From assembly GCF_002386445.1 (NCBI RefSeq), contig NZ_DGIR01000032.1, forward strand, positions 583-41,242: DNA of 40,660 nucleotides, given 5' to 3'. The DNA comes from Pseudomonas sp. UBA4617. Its GTDB lineage: Bacteria > Pseudomonadota > Gammaproteobacteria > Pseudomonadales > Pseudomonadaceae. The notes below the pieces were generated by a model. The model did no database searches. It was not told the DNA's origin and saw only the letters and a list, made by a program, of their open reading frames with translations. A program made the translations under genes and the position numbers. Shown piece after piece: positions 25,944 through 32,590 of the stretch (position 1 is its first letter; every line of letters starts with the position of its first letter).

Positions 25944-26145
25944 GCTCGACGCCGCTGCGGGCCAGTTCGAAGCGGTTTTCACCCAGATGGTTGACCTTGT
26001 CGCCGATGGCCAGGCGGTAGGTGGTGATGGGGGCGCCCAGCGTGCTGCCGTCCACTTGCAGGGTCGACTCCTGAAACTCGTGCACGGGGTAGATGCGGCC
26101 TTCGGCGTCACGGGCGTGGAATTGGCCGACCATTACTGCTGCCAT
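25927..26145 (-). CDS. Small conserved-looking protein of unknown function, 72 residues
   Basis: A short acidic soluble protein starting MAAVMVGQFHARDAEGRIYP and ending LARSGVELIRIP. It shows an alternating beta-like pattern (GRIYPVHEFQESTLQVDG, then TTYRLAIGDKVNHLGENRFE) that looks like a compact beta fold. I recognise no named domain. ATG 26145 is preceded by AGAGG at 11 bases; the upstream extension to 26256 has no such site. The 3' end overlaps the lysine decarboxylase gene by 17 bp tail to tail. The start side shares the 155-bp gap 26146-26300 with the divergent chrR gene. Codon use is like that of neighbouring genes, which supports true coding. Confidence 0.68.
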   Translation of the reverse strand: MAAVMVGQFHARDAEGRIYPVHEFQESTLQVDGSTLGAPITTYRLAIGDKVNHLGENRFELARSGVELIRIP

Positions 26146-26300
26146 TTGGTTGAAAACCTCTGAATTGCGTAGGGAATGTCTGAACGGATAGACCGTGGAA
26201 CCGCGTCGGAAGTTTTCGCCCTCGGAAAAAAAACCAAAGTGGCGAACAACGGTCATCTATAACTACAACGTCCCTTAACCCAGCAAAGTTGGAAATTGCC

Positions 26301-26861
26301 ATGACCCAGGTGTATTCGGTAGCAGTCGTCGTCGGAAGCTTGCGCAAGGACTCCTACAACCGCAAGGTTGCCCGTGCACTCTCGGAGCTGGCACCGTCCA
26401 GCCTGGCCCTGAAAATCGTCGAGATCGGCGACTTGCCGCTGTACAACGAGGATGTCGAGGCCGAAGCGCCACCGCAATCGTGGAAGCGTTTTCGCGATGA
26501 AATCCGCCGCAGCGATGCCGTGCTGTTCGTCACCCCGGAGTACAACCGGTCGGTGCCGGGCTGCCTGAAGAATGCCATCGATGTCGGATCGCGGCCCTAC
26601 GGGCAAAGCGCCTGGAGTGGCAAGCCGACGGCGGTGGTCAGTGTATCGCCGGGAGCCATTGGTGGCTTTGGTGCCAACCATGCCGTGCGGCAGTCGCTGG
26701 TATTCCTGGACATGCCATGCATGCAGATGCCCGAAGCCTACATTGGCGGTGCGGCGAGCCTGTTCGACGAGGCCGGCAAGCTCAACGACAAGACCCGGCC
26801 GTTCCTGCAGGGTTTCATCGACAAGTTCGCTTCGTGGGTGAAGTTGAACAGGGCGGTTTGA
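26301..26861 (+). CDS. chrR: NADPH-dependent FMN reductase, ChrR-type quinone/chromate reductase
   Basis: A 186-residue flavodoxin-fold reductase. The FMN phosphate loop is GSLRKDSYNRK near residues 11-21. The flavin-ring region carries TPEYNRSVPGCLKNAIDVGS, followed by SPGAIGGFGANHAVRQSLVF. The sequence is very close to P. putida ChrR as I remember it. That enzyme reduces quinones by two electrons and so limits redox cycling, and reduces chromate as a side activity; it is a cytoplasmic tetramer. The start MTQVYSVAVVVGSL at 26301 fits the family; an ATG at 26289 is less likely. The TATAAC at 26258-26263 may be a -10. No operon partner is visible: the next gene converges. Confidence 0.92.
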   Translation: MTQVYSVAVVVGSLRKDSYNRKVARALSELAPSSLALKIVEIGDLPLYNEDVEAEAPPQSWKRFRDEIRRSDAVLFVTPEYNRSVPGCLKNAIDVGSRPYGQSAWSGKPTAVVSVSPGAIGGFGANHAVRQSLVFLDMPCMQMPEAYIGGAASLFDEAGKLNDKTRPFLQGFIDKFASWVKLNRAV

Positions 26862-26876
26862 CCGCCTTGAGCGGCC

Positions 26877-26917
26877 TGGTGTCGCGAAGGGCTGCGCAGC
26901 AGCGCTTTGGGACACCA
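26877..26917. repeat. REP-like hairpin between convergent chrR and TonB receptor genes
   Basis: TGGTGTC at 26877-26883 and GACACCA at 26911-26917 are perfect inverted arms. The interior (GCGAAGGGCTGCGCAGCAGC) contains the GGCTGC-GCAGC core common in P. putida intergenic repeats. It lies in the gap between two converging genes and may act as a two-way terminator or REP element. A short GGCGGT-TTG-ACCGCC stem also overlaps the chrR stop codon at 26852-26866. Confidence 0.5.
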
Positions 26918-26937
26918 CGCCAGCTGTGTGCAGCGCT

Positions 26938-28998
26938 TCAGCGGAAGCTGTAGGAAACCCCGGCATACACAGCGAACCCTTCGCCCGGTGTCGAGCGGGC
27001 CACGTCCTTGCCCGCGTCGTTGTAGCCGGGTGTTACCGTTGCCGCATGGCGTTTGTTGGTCAGGTTGCGCAGGTCAAGCCAGGTCTGCCAGTCCTGTTTC
27101 GGTGAATTCCAGCCGAGGCGCGCGCCGAGCAAGGCATAGGCGTCGGCGTGGTAGCTGTTGGCATAGTCGACTTGCACTTTCGACGCCATCTGCGTGTTGA
27201 TCCCCGCGTAGAAGCCGCTGGGCCAGTCGTGGCGCAGCTCGGCCTGGTAGTAGTGCATCGGGATGCCGGGCAGGCGGTTGTCGCCGAACTGGTCGTCGTC
27301 GCGGTAGTGGAAGTCACTGAAGGTGTAGGCCTGGCGCAAGCTGAGCCTGCCAGCCCCGGCGTGTTCCCACAGCGTGCTGTCCAGACCCGCTTCCACCCCC
27401 TGGTGCACGGTGGCGCTGGCATTGAATTCCTTGGCCGGAGCGCCCTGCAGGATTTCCACGGCCAGCAGTTCATGTCGCACCTGCGCGTAATACCAGGCCA
27501 GGTCCCAATGCCCTATAGCCGAATCGCCGCGCGCGCCCAGCTCCAGCGTGGTGGCTGTCTGGTTCTGCATTTCGATTGGTTGGTAGGCGGTCGGCGCGCT
27601 CCAGATCAGCGCCCAGGGATGCGGGGGTTCGACCGAGCGACTCAGGTTGCCGTACACCTGCAAGTTCGGGCGGATGTCATAGCGCAGCCCCAGGCGAGGT
27701 GCATAGTCCCAGTCATGCAAGCTCACCTTGCCGCCTTCGGCAGGGTAGGTCACCGCACTTTCGCGGCGGGTGTAGACCAGCGCCAGGCCAGTGGTCAGCC
27801 ACAGGTCCGGCACCAGTTCCAGGTCATTGCCGGCATGCAGCACGGTGTCCGAACCTTGGTAGGTGAAGTCGCGGGTACGCTTGCCGAACACCTCGCCAGT
27901 ACGTTCGAATTGCGAGGCGCCGCTGTTGGGCAGGTGCTTGGTGGTGCGCCAGCCAACGGTGGTCTTGCTGTCGTGGCCCATCAGGGTGTCGCGGCGCAAG
28001 TAATTCAAGGTGCCGCTGACATCGGTGTAGGCTACCTTGAGGCGCATCGGGCCTTCGCGCAGGTCCATCGGGTAGTCGTGGTAGACCAGGCCGGCTTCCA
28101 GGCGTGCATCGTCGTCGAGGTAGAAGGTGGTCTTGTTGCCCAACCAGGTGCTGCCCGGCTGAGGACGGCTGTCATCGCGAGCCAGGTAGTTCGGGTTGGC
28201 AGCGCGGGGGTGGTGCTTGATCTGTTCCTTGGTCAGGCGCCCGGCCAGTTCGTTCTCGGTTTCCCGATAACGCAGGTAGAAGCGGGTTTCCAGGTCAGGG
28301 TTGAAGCGGTAGCCGAAGTTGGCGGCAACGCCTTTCGCACTGCCACTGCTGTGCGCCTGGTAACCGTCATACTCCGAATCGGTCAGCGCCAGGTAATAGT
28401 CGAAGTTGCCCAGTACCTGGCCCGAACTCACCTGGCGGTGCTGATAGCCACGGCTGCCGACTTCGTAACGCACCTGCAGCGGCGCGGCGTCGTAGCCGGT
28501 GTGGGTGATGTAGTTGAGTGCTCCGCCCAGGGCCAGCGCGCCGTGGTCAAAGCCATTGGCGCCACGCAGCACTTCGGCACGGCTCAGCCACAGCGGCTCG
28601 AACAGTTCGTACGGCGTACCGCCCGGGCCGGTCAGGGGCAGGCCGTCGAACATCGTGTAGATCCCCGAGCCATGGGCCCCTGGGGCGCGGTTGATGCCCG
28701 AGCCGCGGATCGACAGCTTGATGCCATCGTTACCGGCTGATTGGGCGAATACCCCGGGCTGGTAAGCAAGCACGTCCTGGTTGCTTGCGACCCGGCCTTG
28801 TCCTGCTCGCTGCATGTCCACCAGGTTGGTCGCCCCAGGCACCTCGCGCAGGCGTTCGCTGGCTGCGCTCAGGTCATTCTGCTCCTCGTCGGTGATCAGC
28901 ACCTGGCCCAGTTCGGCCGAGGAAGCCGCCGCAGGCTGGTTGGCAGCCAAAGCGGCCAGCAGGCCAAGGCAGGACGATAGGGGCAAAACGCAACGCAT
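26938..28998 (-). CDS. TonB-dependent outer membrane receptor, substrate unknown
   Basis: A 686-residue receptor starting MRCVLPLSSCLGLLAALAAN, a signal peptide ending near AAA-SSA. The plug follows (VPGATNLVDMQRAGQGRVAS, DVLAYQPGVFAQSAG, KLSIRGSGINRAPGAHGSGI, LSRAEVLRGANGFDHGALAL, GGALNYITHTG), then a barrel with C-terminal GEGFAVYAGVSYSF. GGAG lies 7 bases before ATG 28998, which settles the start against an upstream ATG at 29058. The short plug and absence of an STN domain suggest a CirA/FecA-like importer. Candidate ligands are a siderophore or a metallophore such as the pseudopaline type, but nothing adjacent identifies it. I see no Fur or Zur box in the 219-bp gap to the divergent LuxR-type gene. 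Confidence 0.87.
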   Translation of the reverse strand: MRCVLPLSSCLGLLAALAANQPAAASSAELGQVLITDEEQNDLSAASERLREVPGATNLVDMQRAGQGRVASNQDVLAYQPGVFAQSAGNDGIKLSIRGSGINRAPGAHGSGIYTMFDGLPLTGPGGTPYELFEPLWLSRAEVLRGANGFDHGALALGGALNYITHTGYDAAPLQVRYEVGSRGYQHRQVSSGQVLGNFDYYLALTDSEYDGYQAHSSGSAKGVAANFGYRFNPDLETRFYLRYRETENELAGRLTKEQIKHHPRAANPNYLARDDSRPQPGSTWLGNKTTFYLDDDARLEAGLVYHDYPMDLREGPMRLKVAYTDVSGTLNYLRRDTLMGHDSKTTVGWRTTKHLPNSGASQFERTGEVFGKRTRDFTYQGSDTVLHAGNDLELVPDLWLTTGLALVYTRRESAVTYPAEGGKVSLHDWDYAPRLGLRYDIRPNLQVYGNLSRSVEPPHPWALIWSAPTAYQPIEMQNQTATTLELGARGDSAIGHWDLAWYYAQVRHELLAVEILQGAPAKEFNASATVHQGVEAGLDSTLWEHAGAGRLSLRQAYTFSDFHYRDDDQFGDNRLPGIPMHYYQAELRHDWPSGFYAGINTQMASKVQVDYANSYHADAYALLGARLGWNSPKQDWQTWLDLRNLTNKRHAATVTPGYNDAGKDVARSTPGEGFAVYAGVSYSFR

Positions 28999-29106
28999 TG
29001 TACGACTCCAGGTAACAGGACAAATGACAACGGCGTTGAGACGAGCGAAATCACGCATAAAGCACGAAGAAAGCCGGCCTATTTGCTGCTGGTTTCATTA
29101 GGGGTT

Positions 29107-29142
29107 TTGTACGAAAGTTCTCTACAAGCCGCTGTGGTAGAG
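29107..29142 (+). promoter_or_regulatory. Dyad elements upstream of the phage-derived operon, candidate activator site
   Basis: TTGT at 29107-29110 and ACAA at 29124-29127 form a dyad with a 13-base spacer. P2-family Ogr/Delta activators, as I recall, use a TTGT-N12-ACAA dyad about 55 bases upstream of late transcription starts. A second inverted repeat, CTCTAC at 29120-29125 with GTAGAG at 29137-29142, overlaps it and could instead suit a LuxR-type dimer. The dyad centre is about 100 bases before the first gene at 29218. The rest of 28999-29217 shows no gene. Confidence 0.3.
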
Positions 29143-29217
29143 CCGCACGGCACGCGCTTCGTAAGGTGGCCGCAGATCGGCAGCGATGCCTCTCTCAATC
29201 ACCTGCGGAGTTCAGAC

Positions 29218-29466
29218 ATGAATGACCACGCGCGACATTCGCAGCACCTCCCGGCGGACGCCCCGGTTCGCCTGACGCCACGTGAACAGCAAGTCCTGTT
29301 GTGGTGTGCCTACGGCAAAAGTTCCTGGGAGATCGGCCAGATCCTGGCGTGCAGGGAATCGACGGTGAATTTCCATGTGTCGAACATCCTGCGCAAGTTC
29401 GATGTGTCCACCCGGGTTGCAGCAGTGATCAAGGCCATTCGCTATGGCATGCTGGCCGAGCAGTGA
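29218..29466 (+). CDS. Single-domain LuxR/GerE-type HTH regulator
   Basis: An 82-residue protein that is almost entirely a GerE DNA-binding domain: VRLTPREQQVLLWCAYGKSS, WEIGQILACRESTVNFHVSN, then ILRKFDVSTRVAAVIKAIRY. There is no receiver, autoinducer-binding or other sensory domain, so it resembles LuxR solos of the GerE-only type. GGAG lies 7 bases before ATG 29218. The gpL-like gene follows after 9 bp, so the two are probably co-transcribed, which makes this the first gene of the phage-derived operon. It might control that operon or be a captured host regulator. Which promoter it binds cannot be told from sequence. Confidence 0.82.
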   Translation: MNDHARHSQHLPADAPVRLTPREQQVLLWCAYGKSSWEIGQILACRESTVNFHVSNILRKFDVSTRVAAVIKAIRYGMLAEQ

Positions 29467-29475
29467 GGGGCGAAC

Positions 29476-29823
29476 ATGGGCAACGATCCTCTGTTTCCAC
29501 GGTTTGCCGATAACCATGACCCGTTCTGGCCACGGATCGATCTGGGCAGGCTGCGCGAGCGGCTGCACCTGCACTCGTCTGTCAGCGAAACCGCACTGGA
29601 AGTGGCCGCCCGCTGCGCGGCCATCGACGCGGCACGCGAGTTCGCCCGCTGGCGGGCGGTACTGCGCAGGCGAGGTTACAAGCGCCTCGAGGACGTTGCC
29701 AGGCATGACCATGGGCGCGCATTGCGGGTGTGCTACTTGCGCTTTATCGAGGCTGCGGTCCGCTACAACCTGGGGGCAGTCGCTTGCTTGCCCACTGCAC
29801 GTCGAGGGCGCAACCATGCCTGA
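29476..29823 (+). CDS. P2-type phage head completion protein (gpL-like)
   Basis: A 115-residue protein with the pattern of P2 gpL, the head completion protein. FWPRIDLGRLRERLHLHSSV is the conserved N-terminal part; AAIDAAREFARWRAVLRRRG and KRLEDVA follow, then a helical tract ending YLRFIEAAVRYNLGA. The C-terminus LPTARRGRNHA is short compared with full gpL proteins, which I remember as somewhat longer, so it may be trimmed. GAGGGG precedes ATG 29476. No capsid, terminase, portal or tail gene is near, so the normal role in filling capsids has no visible partner. The next gene overlaps by 8 bp. Assignment is by motif pattern only. Confidence 0.65.
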   Translation: MGNDPLFPRFADNHDPFWPRIDLGRLRERLHLHSSVSETALEVAARCAAIDAAREFARWRAVLRRRGYKRLEDVARHDHGRALRVCYLRFIEAAVRYNLGAVACLPTARRGRNHA

Positions 29824-30178
29824 AGTCGACATTTTCGATACGCCGTGCACCGCGCTCGTGGCGTTGCTGGAGGTGGATGGCAGTGTGCTGTTCGCCGCGC
29901 TGTTGGGGGCACTGTTGGTGAGTGCGGCGCGTGACCGGCTGATCACCAATACGGCCAGGCGCCTGAAGCTGGGCAAGAAAGTGCTGCTGGTATTCGTGAC
30001 CGTGGGAGTGGGCCACTTGTTCGAGCCGCTGGTGTCGGCACTGGCGCCCTTGTTGACACGTGGCATGGCGGCTTTCGTGGCCGCCGTGGTCGTGATCCCG
30101 ATCAGCCTCAAGGTCATGGTCTGGCTGGATACACTGGACCCACGCGAGCTTATCCGGCGCTGGCGAAAACAGGATTAG
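29816..30178 (+). CDS. Putative phage holin, small membrane protein
   Basis: A 120-residue membrane protein from ATG 29816, overlapping the end of the gpL-like gene by 8 bp. Hydrophobic segments lie at about residues 22-38 (GSVLFAALLGALLVSAA), 54-75 (VLLVFVTVGVGHLFEPLVSA) and 83-104 (MAAFVAAVVVIPISLKVMVW), ending in a charged tail DPRELIRRWRKQD. Size, three membrane spans and charged C-terminus suit phage holins, which perforate the inner membrane to release endolysin; P2-like Pseudomonas phages carry similar proteins downstream of gpL. In those phages a tail gpX gene usually lies in between, and it is missing here. No endolysin or spanin follows, as the next gene converges with a 4-bp overlap at the 3' ends. 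Confidence 0.62.
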   Translation: MPEVDIFDTPCTALVALLEVDGSVLFAALLGALLVSAARDRLITNTARRLKLGKKVLLVFVTVGVGHLFEPLVSALAPLLTRGMAAFVAAVVVIPISLKVMVWLDTLDPRELIRRWRKQD

Positions 30179-30555
30179 CCGGTGGCTGCCGCGCCCAGCG
30201 CATTCAGTTTCTGTTCCAGTTGCTGGATGCGTTGCTTGTCCTTGATGAGCAGCAGCACGGCTTGACGATCCGCGGGCGATAGCGTCCGCAGGCGGGTGAG
30301 CATGTCGTACTCCCAGTCGGCGTCATCCGCGGCTGAAGGGGCGGTGGCGACTTCACCCAGCAGTAGCCAGTCCAGCGAGCAGCCGTGCTGTCGGGCCAGG
30401 TCTATGCACAACGAATAGGGAATGCTGTCGCGCACCTTCCAGCTGCTCAAGGTCTGTGGGCTGATCGACAGCTTGCGCGAGAGCTCGGCATCGGTCTTGG
30501 CGCCGGTCAAAAGCTTCAGGCGGGTGAGCACTGCAGCAAGTACGTGAGTACTCAT
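30175..30555 (-). CDS. Phage CI-type repressor-like HTH protein
   Basis: A 126-residue regulator. Residues about 5-70 form the phage CI repressor HTH: VLTRLKLLTGAKTDAELSRK, LSISPQTLSSWKVRDSIPYS, LCIDLARQHGCSLDWLLLGE. The remainder has an acidic linker (AADDADWEYDMLTRL) and a C-terminal helix, KDKQRIQQLEQKLNAL, a likely coiled-coil for oligomerisation. There is no LexA-like self-cleavage domain, so induction by RecA cleavage is not expected. It is divergent from the 37-residue ORF and the Ogr-like gene, as in P2/186-type lysogeny switches. The direct repeat at 30560-30591 lies directly before its start and is the obvious candidate operator. The ribosome binding site is weak (GGAT about 10 bases upstream). 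Confidence 0.82.
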   Translation of the reverse strand: MSTHVLAAVLTRLKLLTGAKTDAELSRKLSISPQTLSSWKVRDSIPYSLCIDLARQHGCSLDWLLLGEVATAPSAADDADWEYDMLTRLRTLSPADRQAVLLLIKDKQRIQQLEQKLNALGAAATG

Positions 30556-30559
30556 AACA

Positions 30560-30591
30560 GATATCCATGACTGGTTTATTGATATTCCATG
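30560..30591. promoter_or_regulatory. Two-turn direct repeat, candidate CI operator
   Basis: GATATCCATG at 30560-30569 is repeated as GATATTCCATG at 30581-30591, 21 bases start to start, i.e. two helical turns on the same DNA face. The P2 C repressor is known to bind two direct repeats at about this spacing. The site lies between the divergent repressor and the 37-residue ORF/ogr-like pair, so it could shut both promoters. The surrounding 90 bp (30556-30645) are AT-rich. Confidence 0.5.
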
Positions 30592-30645
30592 GGCTTAAAC
30601 TACTCGTTATGAATACAGCCCTGCGTTTTAAGGAGCATTTCTGCA

Positions 30646-30759
30646 ATGAAAAACATCGAACTGACGAACAATTCCAAGTTTGCAGCCAATACTGACACAG
30701 CTGAGCGATTATTCTTAGGGAGCATTACGTTGAAACATGCTTGCAGGTACGTGCCGTGA
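30646..30759 (+). CDS. Small ORF of 37 residues coupled to the Ogr-like gene
   Basis: ATG at 30646 preceded by AAGGAG about 11 bases upstream opens a short frame: MKNIELTNNSKFAANTDTAE then RLFLGSITLKHACRYVP. Its TGA (30757-30759) overlaps the GTG start of the Ogr-like gene (30756) as GTGA, a typical translational coupling. I recognise no family. It occupies the place between repressor and activator where P2-like phages keep small early genes such as cox, but no clear HTH is seen. It may only be a leader for the downstream gene. Confidence 0.5.
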   Translation: MKNIELTNNSKFAANTDTAERLFLGSITLKHACRYVP

Positions 30760-31019
30760 GTACTTACAAGCTGGTTTGCCCGCATTGCCACAGCCGGATG
30801 CGTATACGCACCAGTGAAGGGCGCCATATTTTCCTGCGCATTGCCTATTTGCAATGCACAACCGAGGCGTGTGGCTGGTCAGTGCGTGCCGAATTCGAAA
30901 TGACCCATGAACTTTCACCCAGCGGTATGCCCAACCCTGAAGTTTACCTGCCCTCGGCCAATGGTGAATTGCGCAGGGCGGCGTTGCCGACGGTAGCCCA
31001 GGGCGCAGCCGATGAATGA
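30756..31019 (+). CDS. Ogr/Delta-like zinc-finger phage late-gene activator
   Basis: An 87-residue protein from GTG 30756, with AGGT 7 bases upstream. It starts MSTYKLVCPHCHSRMRIRTS and continues LQCTTEACGWSVRAEFEMTH, so Cys8, Cys11 and the CTTEAC cysteines form the C-X2-C/C-X4-C zinc site of the P2 Ogr / P4 Delta family. The following ELSPSGMPNPEVYLP is the conserved family tail. These proteins recruit RNA polymerase to late phage promoters. No tail or capsid operon is in this window; the only late-type genes nearby are the gpL/holin pair 0.6-1.5 kb upstream, which has an Ogr-like dyad before it. Alternatively it acts on another P2-like prophage or tailocin elsewhere in the genome. Confidence 0.83.
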   Translation: MSTYKLVCPHCHSRMRIRTSEGRHIFLRIAYLQCTTEACGWSVRAEFEMTHELSPSGMPNPEVYLPSANGELRRAALPTVAQGAADE

Positions 31020-31073
31020 GGTGCCACTGGATGCGATGACCCTACCTGCAGATCAGACAAGGCAAATAAAAAA

Positions 31074-31095
31074 ACACCCCGCATGAGCGGGGTGT
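31074..31095. terminator. Bidirectional intrinsic terminator between ogr-like gene and nuoN
   Basis: ACACCCCGC and GCGGGGTGT form a 9-bp GC-rich stem around ATGA. On the minus strand it is followed by a run of T residues (the A-tract at 31067-31074 read in reverse), a classic intrinsic terminator for the nuo operon 18 bases after the nuoN stop. On the plus strand CTTGTTTT follows and can end the ogr-like transcript. Confidence 0.85.
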
Positions 31096-31113
31096 CTTGT
31101 TTTGCCGGGGTAA

Positions 31114-32583
31114 TCAGCCGATCAGTTGCAGGCCCGCTTGCTGGACCATTTCCAGCAGCGGCTGCGGGTACACGCCAAGCACGAAGGCGAGAATGGCGAT
31201 GGCCAGCAGCATAACGCCGCCGGTGCGCTGTTCCCACTTCAGCGGGGCGTCATGGCGACGCAGGTTCGGCTCGACCAGATACAGGGTGACCATGACGCGC
31301 AGGTAGTAGTAGACACCGATGGCGCTACCGATCACCAGCGCACCGACCAGCCACCACAGGTGCGACTCGACGCCGGTGGCGATGATGTAGAACTTGCCGA
31401 TGAAGCCAGCGGTCAGCGGGATACCGGCCAGCGACAACATCATCACGGTCAGGACTGCGGTCAGGTACGGACGGCGCCAGAACAGGCCGCGGTACTCGTA
31501 CAGCGCATCGGCGTCACGGCCGGCATAAGGCGAGGACATCAGGGTGATGACGCCGAACGCGCCGAGGCTGGTGATCACGTAGGTGACCAGGTACACGCCC
31601 ATGGCTTCCAGGGCCAGGCCCTTGCTGGCGACCAACGCGATGACCAGGTAGCCGAAGTGGGCGATGGACGAGTAACCGAGCAGACGCTTGAGGTTGCTCT
31701 GGGTCAGTGCCAGCAGGTTACCGATCAGGATCGAGGCCACGGCGATAACCGCCAGCACGGTGCTCAGCACGCCGCTGCTGGCCGCAGGGGAGAGCATGAA
31801 CAGGCGGACCACCACGGCGAACACCGCCACCTTGCTGGCAGTGGCCAGGAACGCGGCGACCGGCGCCGGGGCGCCTTCGTACACGTCCGGAGTCCACAGG
31901 TGGAACGGTACCAGCGACAGCTTGAAGGCCAGGCCGACCAGCATCATGGCCAGGCCCAGCTGGGCCAGCAGGCTTGGCATGCTGGTGGCAGCCAGGGCCT
32001 TGCCGATCTGGTCGAAGCTCAGGCTGCCGGCGTCGGCGTACAGCAGGGCCATGCCGAACAGCAGGAACGCCGAGCCGGCAGCCGACAGCACCATGTATTT
32101 GATGCCGGCTTCGAGCGAGCGCTTGTTGAAGAAGGCATACGCCACCAGGCCGTAGACCGGTACCGACAGCAGCTCCAGGCCGATGAACAGGCCGGCCAGG
32201 TGGTTGGCGCTGACCAGCACCAGGCCGCCGAGAGCCGACATCAGCAGCAGCAGGTAGAGTTCTTCACGGTTGCCCGGGAAGCCCTTGGCGCCTTCGCCGA
32301 GGTAGGCGTGGGCGAGGGTGACGCAAGCCAGCGTGGCCACCAGCATGATCGCCATGTACAGGCAGGCGAACTTGTCGATGGTCACCAGCGAAGTGACCGC
32401 CAGCGGCGCAACCTTCAGCGCCGGCAGGATCGACAGCAGGGCCAGGTTGAGGCCCACGGTGGACAGCAGGAAGGTCTGCGAGTGGTTGCGCTTCCAGGCG
32501 ATCGCCAGCATCACCACCACCGTGGTGATGGTGGTGATCAGCATCGGCGCCAATGCGATGAAGTGTTGAGTGGTGAATTCCAT
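31114..32583 (-). CDS. nuoN: NADH-quinone oxidoreductase subunit N
   Basis: A 489-residue antiporter-like membrane subunit of complex I, one of the three proton-pumping channels of the membrane arm. About 14 hydrophobic helices are visible. Family motifs include LFIGLELLSVPVYGLVAYAF with the conserved helix-5 glutamate, SAAGSAFLLFGMALLY, FKLSLVPFHLWTPDVYEGAP with the channel lysine and HLWTPD, and LSLAGIPLTAGFIGKFYI. The start MEFTTQHFIALAPML at 32583 fits the family; a frame extension to 32646 would overlap nuoM. It lies 7 bp after nuoM and is the last gene of the operon. Confidence 0.97.
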   Translation of the reverse strand: MEFTTQHFIALAPMLITTITTVVVMLAIAWKRNHSQTFLLSTVGLNLALLSILPALKVAPLAVTSLVTIDKFACLYMAIMLVATLACVTLAHAYLGEGAKGFPGNREELYLLLLMSALGGLVLVSANHLAGLFIGLELLSVPVYGLVAYAFFNKRSLEAGIKYMVLSAAGSAFLLFGMALLYADAGSLSFDQIGKALAATSMPSLLAQLGLAMMLVGLAFKLSLVPFHLWTPDVYEGAPAPVAAFLATASKVAVFAVVVRLFMLSPAASSGVLSTVLAVIAVASILIGNLLALTQSNLKRLLGYSSIAHFGYLVIALVASKGLALEAMGVYLVTYVITSLGAFGVITLMSSPYAGRDADALYEYRGLFWRRPYLTAVLTVMMLSLAGIPLTAGFIGKFYIIATGVESHLWWLVGALVIGSAIGVYYYLRVMVTLYLVEPNLRRHDAPLKWEQRTGGVMLLAIAILAFVLGVYPQPLLEMVQQAGLQLIG

Positions 32584-32590
32584 AGCGCTC

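Noticed and set aside
26938..28998. Assignment of the second TonB receptor to pseudopaline or zinc uptake
   Set aside because: No metallophore synthesis gene or Zur-like site is adjacent, so I left the substrate open.
30556..30645. Exact sigma-70 promoters for the CI-type and small-ORF genes
   Set aside because: Several TTGATA and TATGAA-like hexamers exist but none has good spacing, so I did not call a promoter.
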